NCBI RefSeq assembly: GCF_003633755.1
Contig: NZ_RBIL01000001.1
Location: 2,837,426-2,901,425, forward strand
Source: Solirubrobacter pauli
Lineage (GTDB): Bacteria > Actinomycetota > Thermoleophilia > Solirubrobacterales > Solirubrobacteraceae
Direction: 5' to 3'
Length of the DNA stretch: 64,000 nt
The stretch's first letter is position 1, and each line of letters begins with the position of its first letter. The position numbers were made by a program, and so were the translations under genes. Below, piece after piece: positions 8,004 to 17,212 of the stretch. A model generated the notes under the pieces. That model saw only the letters and a list, made by a program, of their open reading frames with translations. It was not told where the DNA came from and ran no database searches.

Positions 8004-9498
8004 AAAACCGCTCCACGATCAGCGCGAGCGAGAAGATCTGCAGTGCGAACAGCCCGCTGAGCACGACGGCCACGGCGGTCGCGCGCCGGCGTGCCGGCAC
8101 CACGCACAGGGCGGCAGCGACGACGACACCCGCGATCGCCACCAGCGGCAGCAGGTAACGACCCTGCATGAATAGGCCCGCTCCGCTGAGCACGAGCCGG
8201 TACTCCTGCCAGTGCAATCCCGCCAGCAGGGTGAGGGCGACGACCGCCAGGAACGCCAACACCGCGCGATCCAGGCCGCGCCGCAACCGCCAGAGCGCGC
8301 TCCCGGCGAGCACGACGGTCGCGATCGTCACCGCGGTGAGCGCCCAGTACACGGGCTCGGGGAACGCGATCTCGAGCCAGCCGAAGCGGCCCCATGCGCC
8401 CTGCAGCATCGTGTCGTAGACCGGCAGCGTGACCGGCACCTTGGCGAAGAAGTCCTGCATGAACCACAGACGCGGGAGGTAGAACTGCCACAAGTAGGAC
8501 GCGAGCTCGCGTGGATCGAGGCCGCTCGCGGTCGCGACGCTGGTCAGCTGCTCAGAGGCCGGGCGGGCCAGCGCTCGTGCGAGCACCACCCACCCACCGA
8601 CGCTCACCGCGAGCGCCGCCAGGCCCGGGACGGCGAGCCGCACGGGGGCGGCGCGTCGCGCACGCCACAGCGCCCAGCCGAACGCCACCAGGGCGCCCGG
8701 GATCAGTCCGTAGCTCGTCGCCTTGATCCAGCACGCCAGGCCGACAGCGACCATGAAGGCCACGCCTCGGCTGACCGTGAGTCCGCGCACGAGCACCCGC
8801 GCTCCCAGCCAGAAGGCCACCGACCAGGCTGCGAAGAGCATCGCGTCCGGCGTGACCGAGGCGCTGACGAACATCGGCATGGGGGCTAGCGCCGGCACGG
8901 CGGCGGCGCCCAGCTGCAGCACCGGCCGACGGCCGAAGACCTCGCCGGCGAGCGCCCAGGTAGCGAGCACCGCGACGAGCAGCCACAGCACGCCGACGAG
9001 CCGCATCGCCACCAGACGGTCGAACGGGTCCGCGCCGGAGAAGGCGGCGTACGGCGCCGCGTAGACGAGGTACGCCAACGGCGGGTTCGAGCGAGCCGGG
9101 TTCGGTCCGCCGCCATCCGAGCGCTGCGCATCCGGACGCTTGGCCCACTCCGCGCGCCAAGCGTCGTAGGCGCGCGGATCCCACTCGGGCTTGGTCGACG
9201 GCGCGGCGGCCGTCTGGTTGGCGTTGGCGGCGTCGGCCGAGAACAGCTGCTCGGTCGAGAACATCAGGTGATCGGGTTCGCCCGGGAGCCCGGGCCCGTC
9301 GACGAGCGACTGCACGTAGCCGTAGTGCGAGTTCTCGTCGGGCGCCTGCCAGGCGGGCAGGAGCAGCGCCCACGCGACGCCTAGCAGTGCGCACGCGGCC
9401 AGCAGCGCCGCCAGCGGACGAGGCGGCGCCCAGCGGCGCCGGTGCCCGACAACGGGCACCTCGGCCACGCGCGTGGTCGACTCGACGGTCTCAGCCAT
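7996..9498 (-). CDS. DUF2142 polytopic membrane protein (GT-C-like)
   Basis: 500 residues with about 11 predicted membrane helices. After the first helix comes the extracytoplasmic motif PAWQAPDENSHYGYVQSL, whose acidic DE pair fits the DUF2142 family, a group with the general organisation of GT-C glycosyltransferases that use polyprenyl-phosphate sugars. I infer an outer-face sugar transferase or related glycan-handling role. It overlaps both neighbours (GT2 at 9491, membrane protein at 8003) and sits in the same operon as the polyprenyl-phosphate sugar synthase-like GT2 at 10933, a plausible source of its donor. Confidence 0.75.
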   Translation of the reverse strand: MAETVESTTRVAEVPVVGHRRRWAPPRPLAALLAACALLGVAWALLLPAWQAPDENSHYGYVQSLVDGPGLPGEPDHLMFSTEQLFSADAANANQTAAAPSTKPEWDPRAYDAWRAEWAKRPDAQRSDGGGPNPARSNPPLAYLVYAAPYAAFSGADPFDRLVAMRLVGVLWLLVAVLATWALAGEVFGRRPVLQLGAAAVPALAPMPMFVSASVTPDAMLFAAWSVAFWLGARVLVRGLTVSRGVAFMVAVGLACWIKATSYGLIPGALVAFGWALWRARRAAPVRLAVPGLAALAVSVGGWVVLARALARPASEQLTSVATASGLDPRELASYLWQFYLPRLWFMQDFFAKVPVTLPVYDTMLQGAWGRFGWLEIAFPEPVYWALTAVTIATVVLAGSALWRLRRGLDRAVLAFLAVVALTLLAGLHWQEYRLVLSGAGLFMQGRYLLPLVAIAGVVVAAALCVVPARRRATAVAVVLSGLFALQIFSLALIVERFYA

Positions 9499-10528
9499 GC
9501 GCGCCCCCCACGACCCGGCGCGCGAACGCCCAGTAACCGGCTTGGAGCGCGCGCACCGGTCCCAGCTCCGCGACCGGCCCGAGGAACGGCGAGTCCAGCG
9601 CGGGGCTCAGCGCGCCGACGAGCGCCTGCTCGCCTCCGGCGCGGCGCGTGCGCTGGACTCGGCGCCGGCGGCGCAGCGCCCACGGCAGCGAGCGCAGCAC
9701 TGCCGCCTGCGCGCGGAGCTTCTCCGGCAGCCAGCCACCCCGTGCGGCCACCGCCAGCAGCGCGAGCTCGGCGCCGAGCAGCGCCGGCAGGAGCGCGAGC
9801 AGCAACGGCCCGGGATACGCCCCGATGACCGTCCACCAGCGGTTGCGCTCGAGCAGGAACCACTTGTACGAGCCCTTGTCGAAGTCGTACGCGTGCTCGA
9901 CGCGCGCCTGCGGCGCGATCCCGACGCCCCAGCCCGCGAGCCGGAGGCGCAACGAGAGATCCAGGTCCTCGCAGTACATGAAGTAGGCCGCGTCGAACCC
10001 GTCGACCTCTTCCCATGCCTCGCGACGGACCATGAGCGCCGCGCCGGAGGCGAAGGACACCTCGTGCAGCTCTGGCTCCACCGCGTCGACCGAGGCGCCG
10101 TAGGCGCCCGCCCAGCCCATGCCGAGCCAGTGGGTGATCCCGCCGGACGTGTTCACCTCGCGACCTCCGGGCAGGGTCACGAGTGCCTGCCAAGCGCCCC
10201 AGCGCGGCTTCAACGTCGCCGCGGCGCGCAAGGCGGAGAGCGTGCCCGGAGCGACCTCGCAATCGGGATTGCAGAAGAACAGCAGCGGCGCCGTGGTCGC
10301 TTCGGCTCCGGCGCGGCACCCGCCCGCGAAGCCGACGTTGCGCTCCAGCTCGATCACGCGCGCACCGGCGGCGCGGGCGATCTCCGCGCTGGCGTCGGCG
10401 GACGCGTTGTCGACCACGACGAGATCGTCCCCCGGCTCGAGCTGCGCCCGCAACGCGGCCAGGGTCTGGGGGAGCTCACGCTCGGAGCCGTAGGCGACAA
10501 CGATGGTCGCCAGCGACGGTTCAGCCAC
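9491..10528 (-). CDS. GT2 family glycosyltransferase
   Basis: 345 residues. N-terminal SLATIVVAYGSERELPQTL, VVDNASADAS, GFAGGCRAG, then LLFFCNPDCEV as the DXD-equivalent and YFMYCEDLDLSLRLR as the acceptor motif. Hydrophobic residues around 230-260 suggest a membrane-attached tail, followed by a very basic segment. It starts 3 bases after the DUF2304 stop. Rhamnosyl- or similar transfer is likely from family resemblance only. Confidence 0.85.
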   Translation of the reverse strand: MAEPSLATIVVAYGSERELPQTLAALRAQLEPGDDLVVVDNASADASAEIARAAGARVIELERNVGFAGGCRAGAEATTAPLLFFCNPDCEVAPGTLSALRAAATLKPRWGAWQALVTLPGGREVNTSGGITHWLGMGWAGAYGASVDAVEPELHEVSFASGAALMVRREAWEEVDGFDAAYFMYCEDLDLSLRLRLAGWGVGIAPQARVEHAYDFDKGSYKWFLLERNRWWTVIGAYPGPLLLALLPALLGAELALLAVAARGGWLPEKLRAQAAVLRSLPWALRRRRRVQRTRRAGGEQALVGALSPALDSPFLGPVAELGPVRALQAGYWAFARRVVGGAHG

Positions 10529-10531
10529 AGC

Positions 10532-10933
10532 TCAGGTCCGGGGGCCGGGCAGCGCTTCGACTTCGCGGGGCTCCTCGGTGCGCTGCTCGGCGACGAGCGC
10601 GTCCACCTTCTGCTGGAGCAGCCCGAGCCGCTGCGCGAGCCGCTTGTTCTCGTCGACGATGCGCGAGATGACGAGCGAGTAGTGCAGCAGCATGAGAAGC
10701 ACGAAACCGAATGCGATGACAAACAGGGCAGACGGCGGATACGCGACGCCGATCAGGCCCGCCGCCTCTTCCAGCGCGCCGCGCCAGATCGAGAGCCCGA
10801 GCATGACCGCCGCGGACAGGAGCCACAGCAGGGCGTAGCGCTCCAGCAACCGGCGCCGGCGCACCAGCTCGAACACCACCGCGAAGCCCACGGCGGTGGC
10901 GATGATGGCGACGATCTGGATCCGGTTGTCCAT
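10532..10933 (-). CDS. DUF2304 small membrane protein
   Basis: 133 residues with three predicted membrane helices (about 5-22, 35-55, 66-90) and a charged C-terminal helix with heptad-like spacing (ENKRLAQRLGLLQQKVDALV). This matches DUF2304, which is regularly encoded beside polyprenyl-phosphate sugar synthase-like GT2 genes. Its ATG overlaps the GT2 stop at 10933 (ATGA). A paralogous GT2-DUF2304 pair lies at 22085-23199, which supports an obligate partnership; the role, perhaps membrane recruitment of the GT2, is inference. Confidence 0.8.
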   Translation of the reverse strand: MDNRIQIVAIIATAVGFAVVFELVRRRRLLERYALLWLLSAAVMLGLSIWRGALEEAAGLIGVAYPPSALFVIAFGFVLLMLLHYSLVISRIVDENKRLAQRLGLLQQKVDALVAEQRTEEPREVEALPGPRT

Positions 10934-11694
10934 CAGAGCGTCTGCTGGGCGGTGACCGCCGCCGGGTCGCCGGCCTCCACGACCGGGCGCGCCCGCAGGA
11001 GGCCGACGAAGATGGCCAACAGCACCTTGACCATGTAGTAGACCGAGCGGCTGGCGTTGATGGAGGACACGCCGGTCGTGCGGGGGCGCATGCGCACCGG
11101 CACCTCGGCGCCCTCGAGCTTGTGGAAGTGCAGCAGCAACACGGCTTCCACCTCGGGATAGTCGTGCGGGTAGTCGCGAGCGAACAGCTCCACACCGCGG
11201 CCGCGGACCATCCGGAAGCCCGACGTCGGGTCGGTCACCTTGCGGCCGACAAGCCGCGAGAGCACCCAGGCGAACATGCGGATGCCCGCGCGGCGCGACG
11301 TCGACGAGCGATACCCGTCCTCGTCGCTCTCGGCCATGAAGCGCGAGCCCGTGACCATGCCGAGATTCGTGTTCGCCCGCAGGTGCTCGAGCAGGACGTT
11401 GATGTGGCGGGCGTCGTGCTGGCCGTCGCCGTCGACCTGGACCGCGATGTCATACCCGTTGTCCAACGCGTACTGGTAGCCGGCCTGGACCGCGCCGCCG
11501 ATGCCGAGGTTGAAAGGCAGCTGGACGACCGCCGCGCCCGCCGCGCGGGCCCGGACCGCCGTGTCGTCCGTCGACCCGTCGTCGATCACGAGCACGTCGA
11601 AGTCCGGCGCGTGCTCGAGCACGTCCGCAACCGTCGCGCCGATGGCGCCACGCTCGTTGTAAGCGGGGATGATCGCGAGGTGACGGGGCATCAC
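10933..11694 (-). CDS. polyprenyl-phosphate sugar synthase-like GT2
   Basis: 253-residue GT2 of the dolichyl-phosphate-mannose-synthase type: LAIIPAYNERGAIGATV, VIDDGSTDDT, NLGIGGAVQAGYQYA, the donor/metal motif VDGDGQHDARH, then TGSRF and DPTSGFRMV. It probably charges a polyprenyl phosphate with a sugar for outer-face GT-C-like enzymes. Start is GTG 11694, with ATG 11691 equally possible. An 81-base gap upstream holds a hairpin and a TAGGCT hexamer, so a new transcript may begin here. Paralogous to 22085. Confidence 0.85.
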   Translation of the reverse strand: MMPRHLAIIPAYNERGAIGATVADVLEHAPDFDVLVIDDGSTDDTAVRARAAGAAVVQLPFNLGIGGAVQAGYQYALDNGYDIAVQVDGDGQHDARHINVLLEHLRANTNLGMVTGSRFMAESDEDGYRSSTSRRAGIRMFAWVLSRLVGRKVTDPTSGFRMVRGRGVELFARDYPHDYPEVEAVLLLHFHKLEGAEVPVRMRPRTTGVSSINASRSVYYMVKVLLAIFVGLLRARPVVEAGDPAAVTAQQTL

Positions 11695-11703
11695 TGGCTG
11701 AAA

Positions 11704-11735
11704 CGGGCGAGATCCGCAGGAGTTCCGCTCGCCCG
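11704..11735 (-). terminator. hairpin between 11776 gene and GT2 gene
   Basis: A perfect 8-bp inverted repeat (CGGGCGAG / CTCGCCCG) with a 16-base loop. On the minus strand it is followed directly by TTT. It could terminate the upstream operon or fold in the leader of the downstream one. Confidence 0.35.
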
Positions 11736-11749
11736 GGTAGCGACGGCTC

Positions 11750-11755
11750 AGCCTA
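11750..11755 (-). promoter_or_regulatory. candidate -10 box TAGGCT
   Basis: TAGGCT on the minus strand, about 56 bases before GTG 11694. It matches the hexamers used elsewhere in the window, but here a leader containing the 11704-11735 hairpin would be transcribed. Confidence 0.3.
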
Positions 11756-11775
11756 GCGGGTCATCCGGCGGCGGT

Positions 11776-14700
11776 TCAGCGCCTCCGGAGCACGTAGACG
11801 TCCTGGTTGTCACTGTTCTGGCCCACCGCGAAGTCCTCCAGCGACCACGCTGGCAGGGCCACGCGTGACAGCCACTCGGGCGTGAAGAAGGCGGTTCCCC
11901 ACTCCGCGTGCTTGACGCCCCAGTCGCCCTCCTCGCCGAACTCCGCCGCGAACCAGTGGTCGCGCCGGTACAGCGCGCGGCGGATCTGCGCGAGCTGCGC
12001 GGGTGAACGCTCGCCGGTCTGAGCGTAGTAGGAGACCGAGTGCAGGCCGTGCGTGGAGAAGACGAGCCGGCCACCGGGCCGGATAATCCGGTGCATCTCC
12101 TCGAGCCAGCGGAGCGCCGCGCCCTCGGCGTAGTGCGACCAGATCGAGATAGCAAACACGAGGTCGAAGTGCGCGTCGGGGTAGGCGAGCGGCGGGTCCT
12201 GCGGCGAGACGCTGAAGGCGATGCCCGGCAGGTGCTCGAGCGCCCAGCCGATCGCCGCCTCGTTCGGGTCCACGCCGTGCCACTCCGCCTGCGGGTACGC
12301 CGCCTCGAGCACGCGGACGACGCGACCGGACGAGCAGCCGAAGTCCAGACCGCGCTCGACGTTCGCGAGCGAGCCGCCGACGCGGACCAGCGCGTCTTCC
12401 AGCAGGTCGGCGAAGTAGATCGCGCCGCCACCCGCCAACGGGCCGCGCGCCATCGCGTGCACGTCCTCCGGCGGCTGCTCCGGGCGCAGCCCGGTCTTGG
12501 CCAGCACGGAGGGAACCTCGTAGTAGGTGCCGAGGATCAGCGCCAGCGAGGCGCGCTCGGCGTCGTCGACGCGCTCCCAGTGCTCGACCAGGTCCGGCTC
12601 CAGCCGCTCGCGGACGGCGGCGACGTCCGCCGCGGATAGCCGCGCGAACAGCGCGTTCGTGACCCGGTGTGAGCCGATCCGCTCGAGCGGGATCGCGCGG
12701 GCGCTCTGCTCCCACGCGGGCGGCAGTGCCGCCGCCAGCGGCGGCACGAGCGCCTCCTCGGGCTGTGCGATCTCGCGCTCCCACAGCGCGTCGCGCAGAC
12801 CTTGCTGGACCTCGGTGGCGGCGACCTCCCAGTTGTGGCCCGCGACGAATGCGAGCCCGTCCTGCGAGCGCCGCTCCCAGACGACCGGGTCCTCCAGGAG
12901 GCGTTCCATCGCGTCCGCGAGCTCGACCGGGTCGGCGGCCGCGAGCTCGAGCGGCCCGTCGGACCCGTACACCGTCTCGATGCTGCGGCCCGCGAGCTCC
13001 ACACACGGCAGGCCGCAGGCGAGCATCTCCTGCGGGATCAACGAGTAGTTGGTCAGCGACAGCGACAGCCCGACCCGCGCCTCCGAGTACGCGAAGGACA
13101 GCTCCTCCGGCGTCGCGATCCCGAGGTCCTCGTAGTCGAACGGCGCTTTGATCGGCTGGTCGTTGCCGAACAACACGACACGCACCTCCGGGTGGCGGCG
13201 CTTGAGCTCTGCAAGGGCGAGCAGCCCGAGCGGAACCGCACGGCGCGGCGTGACGTCGCGGGCGTAGAAGATCACGGTATCGGTGCGGCGCTCGACCGGG
13301 CGCGGATGGTAGATCGTCGGCTCCGCGGCCAGCTGGAACGTGCGGCCACGGCCGCCGTAGCGGCCCGTGACCAGGTTCAACAGCCACGGGCTCGCGGCGA
13401 TCACGTACAAGTCCTCGGCGTAAGTGCGCTCGGCGAACACCGACTGCGCCGAGGTCGCGAAGAACTCGGGCTCATGGTCTTGGACGAGGTAAGCGCGCGC
13501 CCGGCAGTGCGGCAGACGCTGGACGGCATAGACTGTGTCCCACCCCGTGGCGAGGGCCACGTCGGCGCCGTACCACTCGTCGAAGCCCTTGTAGACCGGG
13601 CCGTCGACCGGGCGGAAGTACTCGCGGAGGTTGCTGCGGATGACCGCCGGCCACTCGCTCGCCATCCGGCCCTCGGGGTCGTGGATCCACGTCGAAACGG
13701 TGTGGCCGCGTTCCTCGAGCCGGGACATGAGGTTGTAGATCGTCGAGTGCCCGCCGCTGCCACGCCGAAAGGGCGGGATGACGACCGCCACGTGCAGGTT
13801 GCCCGCGTGCATGCCGCTCATGGGCGGCGCGAGTCGGACCGGCCCGTCGCGCAGGACGTCGAGCACCGGCTGGTACGGGCTGGGGCCGGTCGCCGGGCGG
13901 TGGACCGTCGGCTTCGGGCCCGCGGGTGGGGCGGTGGCGCGGCGCTCGAGTGAAATCGCGCGCTCGACGCCCGCCGGCAGCTTGTGGGCGTGGGAGCCGA
14001 GCGTGGCAGCGAGCTTGCGCGTCGTGTGGTGCAACGCGGAACGGCCTGTGGCGGCGGCGCGCCTGCCGGGCGTCCAGCCCTGCTCGACCATCCAGCGGTG
14101 GTCGGCGCGCACGAGGCCGCGGACGTCGCGGACCGTCGAGCGGACGCCGATGTGCTCCACATGGCCGGCCGTCTCGCGCAGCCCGCGGTACTCGTCGAAG
14201 TAGCGGCGGGCGAAGCCGAGCGGCGAGAAGTCGTGCGCGTGCAGGACGCCCGCGTCGGGCACGTAGGCGCGGAGCCAGCCGTGCTCGCCCATCGCGCGCG
14301 CGAAGGCTTGGTCCTCGGCGTAGGCGACGTCCGCGAAGCGCACCTGCTCCCAGCACGCGCGGCGGTAGCAGGCGTTGACGTTGGAGAGGAACACCGGGTC
14401 GTCCGCGTCGTGCGCGCCGGGGCGGACGCCGGCGAAGAAGTCGGTCAGCTCACGCGCGATCATCACCGACGTGTCCGGACGCGGCAGGTGCGGCCCGAAC
14501 GCCGCGCCGACCCGCACGTCGGCGGCGAACGCGGCCGCGTAGGCGTCCAGCCAGCCCGGCAGCGGGGTCGCGTCCTGCGTGAGGAAGCAGATCAGCTCGC
14601 CGGTCGTGTGCTCGGCGGCGAGGTTGCGGGTGCGGCCGTGCCCGAACTCAGCGTTCGGGATCTCGATCACCTTCGCACCGGCCTCGGCGGCGATCGTCAC

Positions 14701-14829
14701 CGAGCCGTCGGCCGAACCGGAGTCGACGACGAGCACCTCGACGTCATGGCCCTGAGCGAAGACCGCCTCCAGCAGCTCCGGCAGGTAGCGCGCCCCGTTC
14801 AGCACCGGGACTACCACGGAGAACGTCAT
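11776..14829 (-). CDS. three-domain GT2 / GT4-like / methyltransferase protein
   Basis: 1017 residues. A GT2 domain occupies about 1-240 (FSVVVPVLNGARY, VVDSGSADGS, FLTQDATPLPG, AEDQAF). After a linker comes a GT-B domain at about 345-680 resembling WsaF-type rhamnosyltransferases (HVAVVIPPFRRGSGGHSTI; FFATSAQSVF; SLIPQEMLACGLPCVEL). The C-terminal third has a class I methyltransferase with motif I GLDFGCSSGRVVR at about 827-839 and FDLVFAISIWSHY. One polypeptide could therefore add two sugars and a methyl group. ATG 14829 overlaps the stop of a coiled-coil gene, itself coupled to Wzm/Wzt; this suggests synthesis and methyl-capping of the exported chain. Confidence 0.85.
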   Translation of the reverse strand: MTFSVVVPVLNGARYLPELLEAVFAQGHDVEVLVVDSGSADGSVTIAAEAGAKVIEIPNAEFGHGRTRNLAAEHTTGELICFLTQDATPLPGWLDAYAAAFAADVRVGAAFGPHLPRPDTSVMIARELTDFFAGVRPGAHDADDPVFLSNVNACYRRACWEQVRFADVAYAEDQAFARAMGEHGWLRAYVPDAGVLHAHDFSPLGFARRYFDEYRGLRETAGHVEHIGVRSTVRDVRGLVRADHRWMVEQGWTPGRRAAATGRSALHHTTRKLAATLGSHAHKLPAGVERAISLERRATAPPAGPKPTVHRPATGPSPYQPVLDVLRDGPVRLAPPMSGMHAGNLHVAVVIPPFRRGSGGHSTIYNLMSRLEERGHTVSTWIHDPEGRMASEWPAVIRSNLREYFRPVDGPVYKGFDEWYGADVALATGWDTVYAVQRLPHCRARAYLVQDHEPEFFATSAQSVFAERTYAEDLYVIAASPWLLNLVTGRYGGRGRTFQLAAEPTIYHPRPVERRTDTVIFYARDVTPRRAVPLGLLALAELKRRHPEVRVVLFGNDQPIKAPFDYEDLGIATPEELSFAYSEARVGLSLSLTNYSLIPQEMLACGLPCVELAGRSIETVYGSDGPLELAAADPVELADAMERLLEDPVVWERRSQDGLAFVAGHNWEVAATEVQQGLRDALWEREIAQPEEALVPPLAAALPPAWEQSARAIPLERIGSHRVTNALFARLSAADVAAVRERLEPDLVEHWERVDDAERASLALILGTYYEVPSVLAKTGLRPEQPPEDVHAMARGPLAGGGAIYFADLLEDALVRVGGSLANVERGLDFGCSSGRVVRVLEAAYPQAEWHGVDPNEAAIGWALEHLPGIAFSVSPQDPPLAYPDAHFDLVFAISIWSHYAEGAALRWLEEMHRIIRPGGRLVFSTHGLHSVSYYAQTGERSPAQLAQIRRALYRRDHWFAAEFGEEGDWGVKHAEWGTAFFTPEWLSRVALPAWSLEDFAVGQNSDNQDVYVLRRR

Positions 14830-15095
14830 CGCAGCAGCTTGCGCTTCGCCCGACGCACGTTCCGGATGGCCTCGCGCACGACGCGGATCGCGAAGCGGAA
14901 CTCGGCGGCCCCGGGCCGCTCCATCAGCCCGTTGAGGTCCAGGTGCCAGCGGTCCAGCCAGTAGGCGCGCTCCTGCGCTGCGGCAACGGCTCGGTTGGTG
15001 GCCGCGACCTGCTCGAAGCGCTCGCGCTCCAACTCCTCCACCCGCGCCCGCAGCTGGATCAGCTCGGCGCGCTCGGCATCGCTCAACTCACTCAT
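14826..15095 (-). CDS. small coiled-coil protein of the ABC export operon
   Basis: 89 residues, no recognised family. Residues about 4-45 form a heptad-rich helix (ERAELIQLRARVEELERERF, then ATNRAVAAAQERAYWLDRW), followed by a basic tail ending in RRAKRKLLR. ATG 15095 overlaps the Wzm stop (ATGA) and its own stop overlaps the start of the 1017-residue enzyme. Position between an exporter and a chain-modifying enzyme suggests an adaptor or part of a length-measuring device; this is inference. Confidence 0.7.
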   Translation of the reverse strand: MSELSDAERAELIQLRARVEELERERFEQVAATNRAVAAAQERAYWLDRWHLDLNGLMERPGAAEFRFAIRVVREAIRNVRRAKRKLLR

Positions 15096-15922
15096 AGGTT
15101 TTCGGCCACGCGCGGCGCCTCGCGCACGAACGCCCACGCGCCGAGCACGGCGGTGCCGACGATGATCGCGAGCGGGATCAGCAGGTACACGGCGCCACCC
15201 ATCAGGTCGGCGGCGCTCGGCGCGGTCGAGTCGACTACTGCGTGGCGCATCTGGGTGAAGATCGTGGACAGCGGGTTCATCAGGTACCAACGCTCGTAGT
15301 TGTCGGGCACCGCGGTCGCGACGTAGAGGATCGGCGATGCGTAGAAGAGCATCTGGCTGCCCACGTCCCAGATCGGCTTCATGTCGCGGAAGCGCACGAA
15401 CAGCACGCTCAGCAGCAGACCCAGGCCGGTGGAGAACAGCATCAGGAGCCCGAGGATCGGCACCAGCTCCAGCCAGCCCCAGTCGGGGTAGACGCCGAGC
15501 AGCAGGAGAAACACGAACACCGCCGCGAGCGTGCCGACGAGGTCCAGCAGGCTCGCCAGGGTGACCGCTAGCGGGATAACCAAGCGTGGGAAACGGATCT
15601 TGCGCAGGAGGCTCTGGCGGTCCACGAGGCACGTGAGGCTCGCGGCGACGACGCCCCCGAAGAACTGGAACAGCACGAGCGCCATGAGGATGTACGCGGG
15701 ATAGTTCTTGACGCCCTCGCCCGCGCCGACGATCTCGGCGAACACGAGCCAGATCACGCCGAAGAACGCGAACGGGCGCACCAGCGTCCACGCGTAGCCG
15801 AGCACCGAGCCGTAGAAGCGCAGCTTGAAGTCGGTCGTGGCAAGCGTCAGCGTGAGCTGCCAGAAGCGGCGAGCGTCGCGCCCGAGAACCAGCGGGCGAT
15901 GACGGGTGGAAACGGTGCTCAT
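15092..15922 (-). CDS. wzm: ABC-2 type polysaccharide export permease
   Basis: 276 residues with six predicted membrane helices. An amphipathic N-terminus leads to FYGSVLGYAWTLVRPFAFFG, which is the conserved start of O-antigen/teichoic-acid export permeases (Wzm/TagG). The segments RKIRFPRLVIPLAV and VLFVRFRDMKPIWDVGSQML are also typical. It forms the membrane channel for a lipid-linked polysaccharide with the ATPase encoded immediately upstream; start and stop codons overlap (ATGA). Confidence 0.88.
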   Translation of the reverse strand: MSTVSTRHRPLVLGRDARRFWQLTLTLATTDFKLRFYGSVLGYAWTLVRPFAFFGVIWLVFAEIVGAGEGVKNYPAYILMALVLFQFFGGVVAASLTCLVDRQSLLRKIRFPRLVIPLAVTLASLLDLVGTLAAVFVFLLLLGVYPDWGWLELVPILGLLMLFSTGLGLLLSVLFVRFRDMKPIWDVGSQMLFYASPILYVATAVPDNYERWYLMNPLSTIFTQMRHAVVDSTAPSAADLMGGAVYLLIPLAIIVGTAVLGAWAFVREAPRVAENL

Positions 15923-17166
15923 CCCCGCTCCACGCGCAACTGGTGCGGCACGTCCACGAGACCGCCGGTGCGGCGTGCGCCGTGCACGACGACGGCGGCG
16001 AGGTCCTCGCGCAGGTCGATCAGGTCGTCGCCCGTGCCCGGCTGGGACACGGACGGGCTGATCGTGTAGCGCTGTGGCGCGAACCAGTTCTCGAAGCGCA
16101 CGAAGACGCGCGCGCTCTCGCCCGCCGCGAACGACCCGACTGGTTCCGGATCCCACGCGGTGGTCGTCGTGAACACCGTGTGCCGCGGCTCGTTGCGGAC
16201 GTGAAAGCCGAATACGGGCTCGTCGATCGCCTGATGGAAGTAGACCTCCATGCCCATCGTGCACGGCGCGCCGAGCGGAAGGTCCTTGATGCGCTCGCCG
16301 CTGTCGTCCTGGAACCAGGCGTCCTTAATCTCGGCCGCCGCGTGGTCGCCGTAGCGGCCCTCTTCGTTGTGCTGACCCTCGACGAGTCGGCCGAAGTTGA
16401 GCTCGTTGTAGGCGAGCGCGATCTCGTGCGGGCCGCCGATGGTCAGCAGGTTGCCGCGGTCGATCAGCATCGCGCGGTCGCAGAAGCGCTGGACGGCCGT
16501 CATGTCGTGCGTGACGAGCACGATCGTCCGGCCCTCGCGCTTGAGCTGCTCGAACTGCTGGAAGCACTTCTGCTGAAACGCGGCGTCGCCAACGGCGAGC
16601 ACCTCGTCGATCAGCAGCACCTCGGCGTCGACCTCGACGGTCACCGCGAACGCCAGCCGCACCGTCATGCCGCTCGAGTAGTTCTTGAGCGGGAGGTCGA
16701 TGAACTCCTCCAGCTCGGCGAACTCGATGATCTTGTCGAAGCGCTCACGCGCCTGCTTACGCGTGAGGCCGAGCATGATCGCGTTGAGCATCACGTTGTC
16801 GCGCGCCGTCAGGTCCGGGTTGAACCCGACGCCCAGCTCGATGAAAGGCGACAGCCGCCCCTCGAGCGACACATGGCCGGCGTCGCTGTTGTAGATGCCG
16901 GCCAGGCACTTCAAGAGCGTGCTCTTGCCCGAGCCGTTGCGGCCGACGATGCCGAAGAACTCGCCCTGGGCGACCTCGAAGGAGATGTCGTTGACGGCGC
17001 GCAGCTCGTCGTACGTGCTGGCGCTGAACGGGTGCAGCACGCGTTCCTTCAGCGTCGAGTACTTCCGGTGCGGAAGGCGGAACGTCTTCTCGAGATGCTC
17101 GACCACGATCGCGGGTGCGGGTGTGGCCGACGCCTCCACAGGCGGATTGTCCAGGGTCGTCGACAA
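15919..17166 (-). CDS. wzt: polysaccharide ABC exporter ATPase with Wzt C-terminal domain
   Basis: 415 residues. The nucleotide-binding domain has Walker A GRNGSGKS at 75-82, signature YSSGM at 163-167, Walker B VLLIDE at 183-188 and H-loop His220. Residues about 255-415 form a beta-rich Wzt-type C-terminal domain (GDHAAAEIKDAWF), which in characterised systems binds the modified non-reducing end of the glycan and gates export. Start is TTG 17166, supported by a TAGCGT box 8 bases upstream. With a methyltransferase in the same operon, recognition of a methylated chain end is a reasonable inference. Confidence 0.9.
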   Translation of the reverse strand: MSTTLDNPPVEASATPAPAIVVEHLEKTFRLPHRKYSTLKERVLHPFSASTYDELRAVNDISFEVAQGEFFGIVGRNGSGKSTLLKCLAGIYNSDAGHVSLEGRLSPFIELGVGFNPDLTARDNVMLNAIMLGLTRKQARERFDKIIEFAELEEFIDLPLKNYSSGMTVRLAFAVTVEVDAEVLLIDEVLAVGDAAFQQKCFQQFEQLKREGRTIVLVTHDMTAVQRFCDRAMLIDRGNLLTIGGPHEIALAYNELNFGRLVEGQHNEEGRYGDHAAAEIKDAWFQDDSGERIKDLPLGAPCTMGMEVYFHQAIDEPVFGFHVRNEPRHTVFTTTTAWDPEPVGSFAAGESARVFVRFENWFAPQRYTISPSVSQPGTGDDLIDLREDLAAVVVHGARRTGGLVDVPHQLRVERG

Positions 17167-17174
17167 GCGGCTTC

Positions 17175-17180
17175 ACGCTA
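17175..17180 (-). promoter_or_regulatory. -10 box TAGCGT, leaderless type
   Basis: TAGCGT ends 8 bases before TTG 17166, supporting TTG as the start of the ATPase and a transcript covering wzt-wzm-coiled coil-11776. Confidence 0.5.
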
Positions 17181-17212
17181 GCAACGGGCCTCGTGACGTT
17201 TGGTTGCGCGGT

